NCBI GenBank assembly: GCA_900066355.1
Contig: FMEL01000010.1
Span: forward strand, 1 to 64,000
Length of the DNA stretch: 64,000 nt
Origin: an uncultured Ruminococcus sp.
Lineage (GTDB): Bacteria > Bacillota > Clostridia > Lachnospirales > Lachnospiraceae
Direction of reading: 5' to 3'
Shown here: in pieces, positions 23,958 through 33,558 of the stretch
Layout: each line of letters starts with the position of its first letter
How positions within the stretch are numbered: the stretch's first letter is position 1
Program-made: the position numbers and the translations under genes
Notes under the pieces: model-generated
Told to the model about the DNA's origin: nothing
Database searches by the model: none
What the model saw: only the letters and a program-made list of their open reading frames with translations

Positions 23958-26381
23958 ATGAGCTTTCTCAATAAAGTCAAAAAAAAATTAAAAAACGGAA
24001 GCTGGTATCCTTTTTATAACTCCTTTTATGAAAATAATTCTCTTGATCCCCACATGATTCTTCTTGAATCCAGAAGCGGCGGTGCTCTCGAGAGTAATAT
24101 TCTTTCCTTATTAAAGGAGTTATCCAGAGAACCATACAAAAATTTCAACCTCGTACTTTCGGTACGTAAAAATACCGAATCCGAAATCAAAGAAAAGCTA
24201 CGTAAAAACTCCATTCAGGGAGTTTCTTTTGTGCATACAGGATCTGTCTCCTATTACCGTGCCTTAAGCCGCGCCGGTTATCTGGTTAACGATTCCTCTT
24301 TTCCCGGCAGATTTGTCAAAAAAGAAGGTCAGATCTATCTGAACACCTGGCATGGTACCCCTCTAAAAAAAATGGGCCGTGACAACCGTCCGGAGATGGT
24401 GACGATGGGAAATGTTCTCCGTAACCTTCTGGATTCCGACTATATTGTCTTTCCGAACCGCTTCATGGAAGAAAAAATGTCCGGAGCCTACATGCTCAAC
24501 AGTCTGTACAGAGGTACCGTACTTCGCGAAGGCTATCCGCGCAACGATATTTTCCGTCAGAAACCTGATCTTTCCATGAAAAAGCTCGCTGGTTTCGCCG
24601 GTAAGACACTGCTTACCTACTTTCCGACCTACCGCGGTATTTTTAATCAGGTAGAACGTCAGGAATACATGGAAACGCTTTCTGCCAATCTCGCTCTCTG
24701 GGACAGCCAATTAAAGGATGACGAGATTCTTCTTATTAAATTGCATCCTTTCCTTCATGGTTCCGAAGCTTTTGACGGTTACCGTCATATCCGCGCTTTC
24801 CCGACCGACTGGGATACCTATGAAGGCTTAAATCTCTGTGATGTACTGATCACGGATTATTCCAGTGTTTTTTATGATTATGCAAACACCGGCAAAAAAG
24901 TCATCTTCTTTGCCTACGACCGTGCGGAATACGAAAGCACCCGCGGAATGTATGAAGACATCGAGACTTATCCGTTCCATTATACAGAAGATGCTGCCGA
25001 AGTCATTCCATATGCACATGCTGACGGCGGCACCCCGGATGAAGCATTTATGGAGAAATATGCCTCTTATGAAGATGGGCACGGTGCCGAAAAAATCTGC
25101 CGACAGGTATTCCTTCACGAAGACTGCTGCCGCCAGAAAAAATATACCGGAAATGGTAAGAAAAACATCCTGCTCTACGGTGGTGACCTCGATCAGAACG
25201 GTATCACCAGTGCACTGTACGCGATGCTCCACGAGCTGGATCTTACAAAATATAACTACTTTTTGTCTTTCCGTCTGATTTCTGTCAAAGATCATCCTGA
25301 AAGAATGGATCGTATTCCGGATCATATTGGTATCTATCCATTATCCAGTGAAATGAATATGGATGTACTTACCGGTTTTTCACTGATGCGCAAAATGCGC
25401 GGTGCAAACACTAATTCTATCAACAGACGGATCCATATTGCTTACCAACGCGAATGGAAAAAACATTTCGGCAGTACTGATTTTTCTGCCGTGATCCATT
25501 ACAATGGTTACGAAGCTTACATCACTTCACTTTTTGAGGAATCACCATGTGGACGGACGATCTGGGTTCACAATGATATGGCCGATGAGATCCGCACAAA
25601 AGGAAACCAGAATATCTATCTTCTTCGAGAAGCTTATCAGAAATATGACCATATCGTTACTGTAAGCGAAGATATTCTCGATTCCACGATCCATGGCATT
25701 GGCGCAGATCCGGCCAAAGTTACCGTAGTCAACAACTGTCATGACTATCAAAGTGTAATTAAGCGCAGCGAGGAAATGCTTGCTTTTCAGGAAACAACGA
25801 AATCCACTGTTTCTGTCGATCAGCTTTCCAATGTTCTGTCAGGCAATGATACAAAATTTATCAGCATCGGCCGCTATTCTCCTGAAAAAGGCCATGTCCG
25901 TCTGATGAATGCATTCAACACCTACCAGGCTTCACATCCGGATACCTGGCTGATCATCATCGGCGGCGTTGGTACGCTCTATGAGGATGCTGTTGCACAT
26001 GCAAAAAGCCTCGCTGCATCTGATCATATTATTTTGATCTACTCCATGCAGAATCCTATGCCGGTTCTGAAAAACTGCGACCTGTTTCTGCTTTCTTCTT
26101 TTTATGAAGGGCGCCCGATCGTACTTATGGAAGCCGCTACCCTTGGTCTTCCACTTATGACCTGCGATGTCAACGGCTGCCACGGTTTTATGACAGAATA
26201 TCACGGAACGCTTACCGGCAATTCCGAAGAGGGAATCCTTCATGGAATGCAGCTTTTTGCTGAGGGTAAAGTGCATCCGATTCAGATTGATTTTGACAAG
26301 ATTAATGCAGCTTCAGCCGCTCAGACCGAAGCTCTGATCAAAGACTGCATACACATTTCACATTCAGAAAGGGCGCATTGA
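23958..26381 (+). CDS. Bifunctional CDP-glycerol glycerophosphotransferase / glycosyltransferase
   Basis: An 807-residue two-domain enzyme of wall polymer synthesis. Residues ~30-400 match the TagB/TagF CDP-glycerol:poly(glycerophosphate) transferase family: YLNTWHGTPLKKMGRD (the catalytic HGT region), DVLITDYSSVFYDYA and VIFFAYD. Residues ~400-800 are a GT-B glycosyltransferase of GT4 type (ILLYGGDLDQNGITSAL, FISIGRYSPEKGHVRLM, FLLSSFYEGRPIVLMEA with the EGxPxVxxEA motif). One polypeptide would thus add glycerol-phosphate and a sugar to a teichoic-acid-like chain, at the inner membrane face. The next gene starts 1 nt after its stop. The start ATG has GAAGGGA upstream. This could also serve a capsular glycopolymer. 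Confidence 0.85.
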   Translation: MSFLNKVKKKLKNGSWYPFYNSFYENNSLDPHMILLESRSGGALESNILSLLKELSREPYKNFNLVLSVRKNTESEIKEKLRKNSIQGVSFVHTGSVSYYRALSRAGYLVNDSSFPGRFVKKEGQIYLNTWHGTPLKKMGRDNRPEMVTMGNVLRNLLDSDYIVFPNRFMEEKMSGAYMLNSLYRGTVLREGYPRNDIFRQKPDLSMKKLAGFAGKTLLTYFPTYRGIFNQVERQEYMETLSANLALWDSQLKDDEILLIKLHPFLHGSEAFDGYRHIRAFPTDWDTYEGLNLCDVLITDYSSVFYDYANTGKKVIFFAYDRAEYESTRGMYEDIETYPFHYTEDAAEVIPYAHADGGTPDEAFMEKYASYEDGHGAEKICRQVFLHEDCCRQKKYTGNGKKNILLYGGDLDQNGITSALYAMLHELDLTKYNYFLSFRLISVKDHPERMDRIPDHIGIYPLSSEMNMDVLTGFSLMRKMRGANTNSINRRIHIAYQREWKKHFGSTDFSAVIHYNGYEAYITSLFEESPCGRTIWVHNDMADEIRTKGNQNIYLLREAYQKYDHIVTVSEDILDSTIHGIGADPAKVTVVNNCHDYQSVIKRSEEMLAFQETTKSTVSVDQLSNVLSGNDTKFISIGRYSPEKGHVRLMNAFNTYQASHPDTWLIIIGGVGTLYEDAVAHAKSLAASDHIILIYSMQNPMPVLKNCDLFLLSSFYEGRPIVLMEAATLGLPLMTCDVNGCHGFMTEYHGTLTGNSEEGILHGMQLFAEGKVHPIQIDFDKINAASAAQTEALIKDCIHISHSERAH

Positions 26382-26382
26382 C

Positions 26383-27534
26383 ATGAGTAAAATAAAAAGC
26401 CTCGTGCTTGCAGAATTTTTGAAGCACTTTGCAGACAAAAAACCGGATCCGTATATCTGGATTTTTTCCTCAACGGATAACCGGCATTATAACTACAACT
26501 CCCGTTATCTTTTTGAATATGTAAAAGATAATCTGCCGGAAATCACACCGCGATTTGTCATCAATGATCCGAAGCTTCGCGCGGAGCTCTCCGCCGAATA
26601 CGGCAGCCAGTACTTTATCGAGACTGAAAGCGCATCCGGGATCCGATATGTTCTGAATGCCGGTGTGTGGTTTACTTCTGCCGGACTCCCTGCCTATGCG
26701 AGCGGCCTCGGCAAAAACAGACTGATCGTCAATCTCTGGCACGGCGTACCTCTGAAAAAGATCGCACTGCTCGATCCGAACCTCAAAAAGATGTCGCGTA
26801 TCTATTTTCGGAAGATTTTTTCCGAAAACTATACGTATGTTCTCACAACTTCCCATGCGCTTGTACCACTTATGGCAAAAAGTTTTGATATTTCCGAAGA
26901 TCTTATCAAAGTATGGGGACAGCCGCGAAACGACGGCATGTTTCAGCTAAATTATCCTGCCTTGATCCTCTCCGGGATTTATCCGGATCTCCCGGAATTT
27001 GAGCGAACGGTTCTTTATGCACCGACCTTCCGCGACTACGGCCAGGTACGGCTTTTCCCGTTCGATGATTTTGACCTGAACCGGATGGAGGCATTTCTCG
27101 AAGAACATAAAATGCTTCTTTTTATCCGTACCCACATTGCCGAACAGGGATCTGCTGCGCCATATCTCGGAAAAAGAATCCGTTTCCTCGGGAACGAACA
27201 GGCAGAGGATGTCACCGGAATCCTCAATATTTTTGACTGCCTGATCACGGATTATTCAAGCATTTATATTGATTATCTTCTGACTGACAAATCAATGATC
27301 TTTCTTCCATATGACCGGAAAGAATATCTGAACGGACGTGGTATGAATTTCGATTATGACGAAGTCACGCCCGGCCCAAAACCAGATACTTTCCAGAGTT
27401 TTCTGGCTGCCCTTCTCACAGAGGATTCTCACTGGAAAACCGAACGCGACCGCGTCAATCTGCTTTTTAATGAGATTCATGAACCATGTTCCGCACAGAT
27501 CTGTGAGCAGATATTAAAAAAGATCCAACAGTAA
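26383..27534 (+). CDS. CDP-glycerol glycerophosphotransferase family protein
   Basis: A 383-residue TagB/TagF-like enzyme that moves glycerol-3-phosphate from CDP-glycerol to a lipid-linked acceptor or growing teichoic chain. Key blocks are IVNLWHGVPLKKIA (HG motif near residue 122), VWGQPRNDGMF, VLYAPTFRDYG, IFDCLITDYSSIYIDYL (ITDYSS) and MIFLPYDRKEYLNGRG. It is paralogous to the first half of the preceding protein and cotranscribed with it (1-nt gap), so the pair probably builds one polymer, for example primer and polymerase steps. No tagD, tagO or ABC exporter is nearby. Confidence 0.88.
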   Translation: MSKIKSLVLAEFLKHFADKKPDPYIWIFSSTDNRHYNYNSRYLFEYVKDNLPEITPRFVINDPKLRAELSAEYGSQYFIETESASGIRYVLNAGVWFTSAGLPAYASGLGKNRLIVNLWHGVPLKKIALLDPNLKKMSRIYFRKIFSENYTYVLTTSHALVPLMAKSFDISEDLIKVWGQPRNDGMFQLNYPALILSGIYPDLPEFERTVLYAPTFRDYGQVRLFPFDDFDLNRMEAFLEEHKMLLFIRTHIAEQGSAAPYLGKRIRFLGNEQAEDVTGILNIFDCLITDYSSIYIDYLLTDKSMIFLPYDRKEYLNGRGMNFDYDEVTPGPKPDTFQSFLAALLTEDSHWKTERDRVNLLFNEIHEPCSAQICEQILKKIQQ

Positions 27535-27562
27535 CAGCTTTTTCACTATCAAGGAGAAAACC

Positions 27563-28905
27563 ATGAAATTACTGATCGTAGATGATGAAGAGCTCACCCG
27601 CACCGGTGTGATCTCCTCTCTGGACTGGTCATCTCTCGGAATCGATGAGGTGATTCAGGCCGATGATGGTGTACACGGACTGGAAACTGCCAGACCATCG
27701 CAGGCCTGACTTCTGAACTTGGCATCACAATGAACAACAGTACTTATTTCACAGCATTCATTGTAAAGACTGATCTTTTTCTGGAATCCAATGTACCATC
27801 GATGGCTGACTTCTGTCAGGATTTTCTTGACTTCCTTGCACCATTCCGTACGAAATGTATCTATCTCGAAAAGAAAATGCAGTATCTGGTCTATTTTCTT
27901 TTTTCGCAGGAAGCTCCGTCTTCCCACCAGATTCATGCAGCCATTTTGAAAAATACGGCCGCTATACTATTGCTGTCGGCGATACCGTGTATGGACTGCC
28001 AAAAGCCTACCAGACTTATACTTCCGCAGTTATCCTTTTGCAGAGCGGATATTTCTTCCCTGAAAATTCCCTCCTGACATCGGAATCTCTGGAAAATATC
28101 CCGGATGTACAGACCAATGTGTTTGCAGATACTCCTGCCGGTTCCTTTGCGGATATTCTTTCACGTCAGGATGCTGATGGCGCCAAAAAGTTTCTGGATA
28201 CGCTGTATCAGAACTTTTTTAAAAATCACCGTTTTCTGCAGAATCCGGTCAAAGATATGTATTATAAACTTTTTCTCTGTCTGGAAGATGCACGTCATCA
28301 GCAAAAAATTGCAGGTTCCGGTAATGTGGAAAGCATTGCTGAAACAATTGACGACTGTTTCACTTTCCCTGAATTGCATCAGACACTCGTGGATAAAACT
28401 TCTGAGTTTTTCCGCAAGGCAGAATCTTCCTCACAGGAAAATCCAACCATCTTTCTGATCAAAGATTATATCAGTCAGAATTATATGCATGAGACGCTTT
28501 CCGTCAAAGATATCAGCGAACACGTCTTCCTGTCTACTTCTTATGTATGTACCTTTTTTAAGAGTGAGACTGGTCAGACTCTGAACCAGTATCTGACGGA
28601 ATACCGCATGGAAAAAGCAAAGCAGCTTCTCAAAGATGCCCGGTTCAAGATCTCTGATATCTCTTCCCGGGTCGGCTACAGTGACGGCAACTATTGATGG
28701 CGTGGGAATTTCTCCGGAAATTCTTCCGACAATTCTCTCCGGAAATGGAAACAGTACTTCCGGAGGAACAAACATTGCAATTTACAATACGCACCGTCGT
28801 CTTCAGATTCTGTACGGACCAGACTACGGACTTACTTATTCCAGCGAGCCCGGTCATGGTACAGAAGTCGAAATACGAATACCTGCAAAAAAGGAGACCG
28901 CTTAA
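27563..28905 (+). pseudogene. Collapsed YesN-type response regulator fused to a YesM-type kinase tail
   Basis: After AAGGAGA the frame opens as a normal receiver (MKLLIVDDEELTRTGVISSL, about 46 codons) and ends in a TGA. Another frame gives the start of the linker (SELGITMNNSTYFTAFIV), and a third frame from about 27930 continues the linker to a C-terminal AraC helix-turn-helix (LSVKDISEHVFLSTSYVCTFF, ISDISSRVGYSDGNY*). There it breaks within the second helix-turn-helix. About 75 codons in yet another frame follow, with DGVGISPE, NTHRRLQILYG and EPGHGTEVEIRIP, the C-terminus of a histidine kinase ATP-binding domain. The receiver core, the end of the regulator and nearly the whole kinase gene are missing. 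A terminator follows. Confidence 0.85.
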
Positions 28906-28922
28906 AAAGCGATCTCCTTTTT
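28890..28922. terminator. Bidirectional terminator
   Basis: AAGGAGACCGCTT pairs with AAGCGATCTCCTT (one mismatch) with a 3-nt loop and runs of A and T outside. It separates the kinase-tail remnant (+) from the isomerase gene ending at 28959 (-). Confidence 0.8.
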
Positions 28923-28958
28923 GAATATGAATATGTGTAATACAATGGTAGGCAAATC

Positions 28959-30377
28959 TTATCTTGTAACGATATCAACAGGTATGTTGAAGATCTTGGC
29001 AACCTTCAGAATTGTGTCGATATGTCTTCCTGTTGCAGCAGCCATATGATGTGTCGGGCCGGCTTCGCTCCAACGATTTACGAATTCTCTTGCACCACAT
29101 GTGAAACGAGTTCTCATGTTGGTATCACCGAAGGAAAGGATCGGTCCCTCTTCGTTTACACCTTCTGCAACAACAAATTTGAAGTGTCCGTCGCCATCCT
29201 GTGTGATTGCAAGATAGGTAACCGGACCTGTATATGGATAGAACTGTGTCAGGTATCCGCCGCCTGTTTTGCCGTGGAATACCGGAACGATTTTCATGGT
29301 AGGTTTTTTATCGGAAATATCAGCATCTCCACTTCCAGAATGTCCGATGATGCAAATGTCATCATTGAAGTCGATGGAGTACATTTCAGAAAGCTGGCCT
29401 GTACCAGAAATTGTCTTAAGGATACTCATTGCCATAGCAACTTTCATATCACCTTCAACGGCGCATGCAGTACCCTGTTTGATCAGCATGGAGAATGCCG
29501 GGATCAGCATACTGTCAAGGACACCTGCTTTACCCTGTGCAAATCCGTCGTAATGGGACGCAACCATGCTAAGGTGCTCGTCTTTTACCCATTTCTCGAA
29601 TGCAACAACGTATTTTGCCATATCCCATACTTTTTCGATTGTGCCGCCGCCTTCGATATCGAAAGTATCAAGAATATCCTGAGCTTTTGCACGGATTGCT
29701 TCTTCATCTGTAATATCATCAGCGATTGCCCACATTTTTTCCCAGTCAAACTGTTTGGTATACAGGAACATTCTGTTGTACAGGTTTGTCTCATCAATAT
29801 AAAGATCCATCATACCCGGATATGGTCTTCCGATCTGAGCGATGTTAGTATCACGAAATCTTCTTCTTACCTGAGCTGCTTTACACCAGTCTTCGATCTC
29901 TGCCTGAACAGCCGGATCTCCGCCTTCTACAACACCGGTGATAACAGCATGTCTCTTGCCTGCTCTCTCGAGGTCAGCAACAGCTTCGCCAACAGCACCA
30001 CAAGCATAACCTTCGCCAAGCCATGCAGCGATATCTGTGTGATCATAATCCAGTGCTTTCAATTTCTGAACGTTTACCAGAACAACCGGTACATCCAGGT
30101 CGCGGATTGCAGGAAGCATATTGTAAGATGTCGCATAAGTCAGCATCTGAAGGAATACAAGGTCAACGTCTGCTGCACGGAATTTATCTCCGGCTTCCAT
30201 TGACTGCTCTTTTGTTGTAACCATTCCTCCGTCAATGATTTCTACTGTATCCGGAATTGTTTTTTTGAAGGCTTCATACTGTGCTTCAAACTCAGGTACC
30301 AGTGACGGGAACTGAGGCAGGTATGCGCCTAAAGCAATAGAGAATACACCGACTTTTGCTTTTGTGTTTACTAACAT
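28959..30377 (-). CDS. L-fucose/L-arabinose isomerase family protein
   Basis: A 472-residue aldose-ketose isomerase of the FucI/AraA superfamily. These use Mn2+ and open the sugar through an ene-diol. Seen: VGVFSIALGAYLPQFPSLVPEFEAQ at the N-terminus, AADVDLVFLQMLTYATSYNMLPAIRDLDVPVVLVNVQ (the Rossmann-like first domain, split by loops), VEGDMKVAMAM, and HSGSGDADISDKKPTMKIVPVFHG near the C-terminal active-site region. It is not a classical AraA or FucI by length or motif, so the substrate (L-fucose, L-arabinose, L-lyxose or another) is open. It follows a rhamnulokinase-like gene by 42 nt and shares its transcript. Confidence 0.82.
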   Translation of the reverse strand: MLVNTKAKVGVFSIALGAYLPQFPSLVPEFEAQYEAFKKTIPDTVEIIDGGMVTTKEQSMEAGDKFRAADVDLVFLQMLTYATSYNMLPAIRDLDVPVVLVNVQKLKALDYDHTDIAAWLGEGYACGAVGEAVADLERAGKRHAVITGVVEGGDPAVQAEIEDWCKAAQVRRRFRDTNIAQIGRPYPGMMDLYIDETNLYNRMFLYTKQFDWEKMWAIADDITDEEAIRAKAQDILDTFDIEGGGTIEKVWDMAKYVVAFEKWVKDEHLSMVASHYDGFAQGKAGVLDSMLIPAFSMLIKQGTACAVEGDMKVAMAMSILKTISGTGQLSEMYSIDFNDDICIIGHSGSGDADISDKKPTMKIVPVFHGKTGGGYLTQFYPYTGPVTYLAITQDGDGHFKFVVAEGVNEEGPILSFGDTNMRTRFTCGAREFVNRWSEAGPTHHMAAATGRHIDTILKVAKIFNIPVDIVTR

Positions 30378-30419
30378 AGTAAAACCTCCTATTGATTGTT
30401 AAATAAAATATTGGTTTGC

Positions 30420-31820
30420 TTATTTATAGATTTTAATTCCAAAGGACTCGTGGATTGTTGTACGAGCTTCTTCAACAGATTTAAATTCGCCTTCCTTGAT
30501 CATCTGTGCAGTGATATTTCCGATCGCAGTTGCTTCTCCAGGACCTGCATGAACTTCTTTACCTGTTGCCTTTGCTGTAAGTTCATTCAGATATCCCGCA
30601 TTGGAACCACCACCAACTACATGGATACGGCTGTAAGTTCTTCCTGTAAGTTCTTCCAGTTCTTTTGCTGCTTTTGCATAGCACTCAGCAAGACTGGTGT
30701 AGATAACTGTTGCAATCTCGCCCATTGTCTCCGGAACCTGCTGTCCGGTTCTGCGGCAGTAGTCCTTTACTTCTTCTGTCATGTTTTCCGGAGAAAGGAA
30801 GCACTCATCATTTGCATCTACTCTGGATGGGAAATCCTTTGCTTCTTCTGCCATAGCACAGATTTCTGCAAAACTGTATCTGTCATTTACTTCATGACGA
30901 ACTGACTGGATCATCCACAGTCCCATGATGTTCTTGATATAACGGAAACGTCCTTCATAACCACCTTCATTTGTGAAGTTCAGTTCGCAGCTCTTTGGTG
31001 AACAGTCCGGAGTCTTTCTTTCGATTCCCATCAGGGACCATGTTCCGGAACTGATATAGATAAAGTCATCATCGTTTGCCGGTACTGCAAGGACTGCGGA
31101 TCCTGTATCATGTGTTGCCGGTGCGACAACTTCTACGTCAAAGCCGACTTCTTTCTGAAGTTCTTCTGTCAGATGTCCTACACTTGTGCCAGGCATGATC
31201 AGTTTCTGGAAAATTCTTCTCGGATATCCCAGTTTGTCGATGATCTCATAATCCCAGTCTTTTGTCTGTGCATTTACCATCTGGCCTGTTGTAGCCTCTG
31301 TATACTCACAGGTCTTCTGTCCTGTCAGAAGGAAGTGGAAGTAATCCGGTACATGAAGAAGAGTCTCTGCCTGCTCCAGATATTCCGGATGTTTTGTCTT
31401 AACTGCCATCAGCTGGTATATCGTATTGTAAATAGCTTTCTGAATACCTGTTCTTGCATACAGTTCTTCAAATGGAATGATCTTGTAAACTTCTTCATCC
31501 ATTCCCTCTGTACGATGATCGCGGTATCCGACTGTGTTACCAAGTACCTTGTCATCTTTATCAAGAAGAACGAAGTCAACACCCCAGGTATCAACGCCCA
31601 TGCTTACCGGAATCTTGCCAATCTCTTTACATTTCTTAAGACCTGCAACGATTTCTTTAAAAATACGGTCAAATTCCCAGCAGAGTTCTCCATCCTTCTT
31701 GACCATACCATTCTCAAAACGATGAATCTCCTCGAGCTCCATTCTGCCATTCTCCATGTGTCCAAGGATCAGACGCCCACTGGATGCTCCCATGTCTACT
31801 GCTGCGTAATACTTAGTCAT
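30420..31820 (-). CDS. rhaB: Rhamnulokinase-like FGGY carbohydrate kinase
   Basis: A 466-residue ATP-dependent ketose kinase. The RhaB signature is strong: AAVDMGASSGRLILG, EIHRFENGMV and CWEFDRIF at the N-terminus, GVDTWGVDFVLLD (catalytic Asp region) at ~75, YRDHRTEGM, ATHDTGSAVLAVP, and IHVVGGGSNAGYLNELTA in the FGGY C-terminal half. RhaB makes L-rhamnulose-1-phosphate and related ketose-1-phosphates, including L-fuculose-1-P. No rhaA or rhaD is present; instead the partner is a FucI/AraA-family isomerase. AGGAGG precedes the ATG. A TATACAGC...GCTGTATA inverted repeat lies upstream. Confidence 0.88.
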   Translation of the reverse strand: MTKYYAAVDMGASSGRLILGHMENGRMELEEIHRFENGMVKKDGELCWEFDRIFKEIVAGLKKCKEIGKIPVSMGVDTWGVDFVLLDKDDKVLGNTVGYRDHRTEGMDEEVYKIIPFEELYARTGIQKAIYNTIYQLMAVKTKHPEYLEQAETLLHVPDYFHFLLTGQKTCEYTEATTGQMVNAQTKDWDYEIIDKLGYPRRIFQKLIMPGTSVGHLTEELQKEVGFDVEVVAPATHDTGSAVLAVPANDDDFIYISSGTWSLMGIERKTPDCSPKSCELNFTNEGGYEGRFRYIKNIMGLWMIQSVRHEVNDRYSFAEICAMAEEAKDFPSRVDANDECFLSPENMTEEVKDYCRRTGQQVPETMGEIATVIYTSLAECYAKAAKELEELTGRTYSRIHVVGGGSNAGYLNELTAKATGKEVHAGPGEATAIGNITAQMIKEGEFKSVEEARTTIHESFGIKIYK

Positions 31821-31849
31821 TGTAAAAACCTCCTAAATGTTTTTCTCTT

Positions 31850-31883
31850 ATACAGCGAATTTCTTTGTGTAAACTGCTGTATA
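31850..31883. promoter_or_regulatory. Inverted repeat upstream of the kinase-isomerase operon
   Basis: TATACAGC (31850-31857) and GCTGTATA (31876-31883) form a symmetric 8-bp pair about 30 bp before the kinase ATG. It may be an operator or a leader stem. Confidence 0.45.
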
Positions 31884-31920
31884 TCCCTTCTCGTTTTCTT
31901 CTTAATAATAACATAATACA

Positions 31921-31948
31921 ACAAGGTTCTTCAAGTGTGAAGAACCTT
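31921..31948 (-). terminator. Hairpin after the L-ribulose-5-P epimerase gene
   Basis: CAAGGTTCTTCA and TGAAGAACCTTG form a near-perfect 12-bp stem. On the minus strand TTGTATTATG follows. It separates the epimerase operon from the kinase-isomerase operon. Confidence 0.65.
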
Positions 31949-31978
31949 GTTTGTTTAAAAAAGTGTCTTTATTTGCAA

Positions 31979-32674
31979 TTATTTTACACTCTGTCCGTAA
32001 TAAGCGTTTGCGCCGTGCTTTCTGTAATAATGTTTATCCTGAAGTTCCTGTGGTGCCGGTTTTACCTGCGGATTGATCAGTTCACAGCGGGATGCCATTT
32101 TTGCAACTTCCTCAAGTACAACTGCATTATGCACTGCCTCATGAGCATCTTTGCCCCAGGTAAAAGGTCCGTGGTTTTTGCAGAGTACTGCCGGAACAGC
32201 CTCATAATCTTTGTCTTTGAAGTAATCTGCGATCAGCACTCCTGTATTTTTCTCATATGCTTCATCGATTTCTTCTTTTGTAAGATTACGTACGCAAGGT
32301 ACTTCTCCATAAATATAGTCTGCATGAGTAGTTCCATAGCATGGAATACCTCTTCCTGCCTGTGCCCAGCTTGTTGCCCAGGAAGAATGTGTATGTACGA
32401 TTCCACCAATATTCGGGAATGCATTGTACAGTACAACATGTGTTGCTGTATCAGAGGACGGATTGTACTCACCTTCTACTTTGTTTCCCTGAAGGTCAAC
32501 AACAACCATATCTTCCGGTTTGAGCTTATCATAATCGACACCGCTTGGTTTGATTACAAAAAGTCCCTTCTCACGGTCAATACCGCTGACATTTCCCCAT
32601 GTAAATGTCACCAGACCATATTTCGGCAAATCCATATTTGCCTTGTAAACTTCTTCTTTTAATTTTTCTAACAT
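31979..32674 (-). CDS. araD: L-ribulose-5-phosphate 4-epimerase
   Basis: A class II aldolase-fold zinc enzyme of 231 residues, the normal AraD length, that turns L-ribulose-5-P into D-xylulose-5-P. The motif VHTHSSWATSWAQAGRGIPCYGTTHADY with its HxH zinc ligands and the Tyr/His-rich end KHYYRKHG fit AraD/UlaF/SgbE and not the FucA aldolases. The start ATG at 32674 has AGGAGGAAAG upstream; the longer frame would overlap the upstream gene. It is last in the operon kinase, 3-epimerase, 4-epimerase, so L-xylulose-5-P can be carried to the pentose phosphate pathway. Confidence 0.92.
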   Translation of the reverse strand: MLEKLKEEVYKANMDLPKYGLVTFTWGNVSGIDREKGLFVIKPSGVDYDKLKPEDMVVVDLQGNKVEGEYNPSSDTATHVVLYNAFPNIGGIVHTHSSWATSWAQAGRGIPCYGTTHADYIYGEVPCVRNLTKEEIDEAYEKNTGVLIADYFKDKDYEAVPAVLCKNHGPFTWGKDAHEAVHNAVVLEEVAKMASRCELINPQVKPAPQELQDKHYYRKHGANAYYGQSVK

Positions 32675-32693
32675 TGTTCTTTCCTCCTGAATT

Positions 32694-33539
32694 TTATTTC
32701 TGAGCATTCAGTATCGGACACATCATTTTTACTGCATCATTAAGATCTTTTTTCCATTCCGGATTTCCTGTGTACCAGAATTCCGTCACAAATCTGCGTA
32801 CTCCCAGATCCCAAGCCTTCTTTATTGCCGCCTCAAAATCCACATGTCCGGTTCCATACGGAATTTCTCTGAATTTTCCAGGGACAGTCTCCTTAAGATG
32901 AAGAGAAGTCAGATTTCCTCTGCCCAGTTCCATATCCTCAAGTACATCTGACTTGTAAAGAACCGCTGCATTGGTGAGATTTCCGATATCCGGATAGACT
33001 TTAAGATAATTGGAGCCACACAGTGTTACATATTTCATGGCTTTCTCAACCGTATTCATAAATTCATTTTCCATCGTCTCAAGTCCGATGAGCACGCCGG
33101 TCTTTTCTGCCAGTCTTGCAGCCTTTCTCAGATTTTCAAGAAATCTGTGTTTTGTATCCAGTGTTGATTCTTCATAATAAACATCATATCCCGGAATCAT
33201 CACAACACGGATTCCAAGATCATCTGCCAGCTGAAGTGATTTTTCCAGGATCGCCATTCCTCTTGCACAGCATGCTTCATCACTGCTTCCGATCGCATAT
33301 TTGGTAAGTGCACTGACACACATTGTCCGGATCGGAATTCCGGTCTCATACATGGTTTTTACAAGTTCCAGGCGTGATTCTCTGTCCATATCCAGCCGGG
33401 CGATTTTTTCTTCTGTTGCATCAATACTGATTTCAACATAATCATAGCCTGCTGCCTTTGCCGCCTCCAGTCGTTCTTTCCATGTCAGTGTACCCGGCAT
33501 TGCCTTTTCATACAGTCCAAGCTCATATGCCTTACTCAT
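32694..33539 (-). CDS. ulaE: L-xylulose-5-phosphate (L-ribulose-5-phosphate) 3-epimerase
   Basis: A TIM-barrel enzyme of 281 residues matching UlaE/SgbU/HxlA-type 3-epimerases. Landmarks are YEKAMPGTLTWKERLEAAKAAGYDYVEISID at the N-terminus (given here only as a landmark run of the first two strands), LIGLETMENEF, KVYPDIGNLTNA, and GTGHVDFEAAIKKAW with the metal-binding Glu/Asp/His/Glu set of the xylose-isomerase-like barrel. It joins L-xylulose-5-P and L-ribulose-5-P. The start ATG at 33539 has AAAGGAGA upstream. It lies 19 nt after the L-xylulokinase-like gene and 19 nt before araD. Confidence 0.92.
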   Translation of the reverse strand: MSKAYELGLYEKAMPGTLTWKERLEAAKAAGYDYVEISIDATEEKIARLDMDRESRLELVKTMYETGIPIRTMCVSALTKYAIGSSDEACCARGMAILEKSLQLADDLGIRVVMIPGYDVYYEESTLDTKHRFLENLRKAARLAEKTGVLIGLETMENEFMNTVEKAMKYVTLCGSNYLKVYPDIGNLTNAAVLYKSDVLEDMELGRGNLTSLHLKETVPGKFREIPYGTGHVDFEAAIKKAWDLGVRRFVTEFWYTGNPEWKKDLNDAVKMMCPILNAQK

Positions 33540-33558
33540 TCTGTGGTTTCTCCTTTTC

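Noticed and set aside
29022..30203. 393-codon plus-strand open frame
   Set aside because: Antisense shadow of the isomerase gene, without signals or a recognisable fold.
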